DNA from: Candidatus Stahliibacteriota bacterium CG08_land_8_20_14_0_20_40_26
Lineage (GTDB): Bacteria > Hydrothermota > UBA3073
DNA length: 12,104 nt
NCBI GenBank assembly: GCA_002774315.1
Contig: PEYP01000009.1
Location: 1-12,104, forward strand
Reading direction: 5' to 3'
Shown here: positions 11,774 through 12,104 of the stretch, piece after piece
How the letters are laid out: each line of letters begins with the position of its first letter
How positions within the stretch are numbered: position 1 is the stretch's first letter
Position numbers and translations under genes: made by a program
The notes under the pieces: model-generated
Databases searched by the model: none
What the model was told of the DNA's origin: nothing
What the model saw: the letters and a program-made list of their open reading frames with translations, nothing else

Positions 11774-12104
11774 AAGCCCTCACTATATCCTTTACAAGTT
11801 TATGTCTTACTATATCATCATCTGTCATCCAGCAGAAGCCAACCCCTTCAACATCATTCAATATCTTGGTTATATGTATAAGTCCTGATTGTTCATATCC
11901 TTGTAGGTCTATCTGGGTAATATCTCCTGTGATAATAGCCTTTGAATCGGGCGCGAGACGGGTAAGCAGCATCTTCATCTGTCCTTTTGTGGTATTCTGG
12001 GCCTCGTCAAGGATGACAAATGCACTATCCAGGTTACGCCCTCTCATATATGCAAGAGGGGCAACCTCTATAACCATATTTTCTATAAGTCTCCTTATCT
12101 TTTC
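11712..12104 (-). CDS. phoH: PhoH-like ATPase, C-terminal part (partial)
   Basis: The frame is open to the right edge, so the first codons seen (EKIRRLIENMVIEVAPLAY) are internal and the true start lies outside; the ATG at 12075-12077 is not the start. 130 residues remain. Motifs: PLAYMRGRNLDSAFVILDEAQN, in which LDEAQNTT is the Walker B/DEAQ box; MKMLLTRLAPDSK; and TGDITQIDL, a PhoH hallmark. These sit in the second half of the P-loop ATPase core; the Walker A is outside the window. PhoH/PhoL ATPases are linked to RNA metabolism and are commonly encoded with pgpH and ybeY. The stop codon lies 62 bp inside pgpH. The final 20 residues (KNDKKREDNAVFEKSSNA end) are charged and unconserved. Confidence 0.93.
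   Translation of the reverse strand, partial: EKIRRLIENMVIEVAPLAYMRGRNLDSAFVILDEAQNTTKGQMKMLLTRLAPDSKAIITGDITQIDLQGYEQSGLIHITKILNDVEGVGFCWMTDDDIVRHKLVKDIVRAYEKNDKKREDNAVFEKSSNA

Noticed and set aside
1..12104. tRNA, rRNA or known riboswitch
   Set aside because: I found no cloverleaf, rRNA core sequence or recognised riboswitch motif by eye; a covariance-model search would be needed to exclude small RNAs.

Overview
The window is bacterial. The evidence is a PhoH-PgpH pair, an outer-membrane beta-barrel protein with a Sec signal peptide (so probably a two-membrane cell), an AbiE toxin-antitoxin operon and a ParB-type parS palindrome. Coding density is unusually low on the left half because the spacers are filled with several families of short dispersed repeats, including GC-rich CCTGCCTGCCGGCAGGCAGG-type palindromes. 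This combination, with a transketolase split into two genes, resembles uncultured candidate-phylum bacteria (Omnitrophota-, Elusimicrobiota- or WOR-3-like). That placement is an impression and cannot be proved from this window.

Layout. 1-564 (minus) is the N-terminal part of a GH38 alpha-mannosidase that runs off the left edge. It diverges from a sirtuin (778-1569, plus). A 973-bp spacer follows (1570-2542) with two covarying hairpins, a strong promoter, a perfect parS site and many repeats. Next come the N-terminal transketolase subunit (2543-3373), a UlaG-like metallo-beta-lactamase-fold hydrolase (3673-4431), a second repeat-packed spacer, and a small gene plus a nucleotidyltransferase pseudogene (4874-5456). 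The C-terminal transketolase subunit is at 5557-6501. From 6526 rightwards all genes are on the minus strand: the AbiEi/AbiEii type IV toxin-antitoxin operon with its own promoter and inverted-repeat operator, a SerB-like HAD phosphatase interrupted by a frameshift, a beta-barrel envelope protein, the c-di-AMP phosphodiesterase PgpH, and the C-terminal part of PhoH running off the right edge.

How the genes relate. The two transketolase halves must assemble into one ThDP enzyme, yet 2.2 kb of hydrolase, decayed toxin-antitoxin-like cassette and repeats lie between them. The tkt N-half is itself flanked by a perfect 35-bp inverted repeat. phoH and pgpH form a conserved bacterial pair and overlap by 62 bp. 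The AbiE operon is an intact, self-regulated accessory module. The nucleotidyltransferase cassette at 4874-5456 is decayed.

I see no clearly new multi-gene system. The most notable signals are non-coding: the parS site, the covarying hairpin pair, the orphan strong promoter, and the inverted composite repeats flanking the tkt half-gene.
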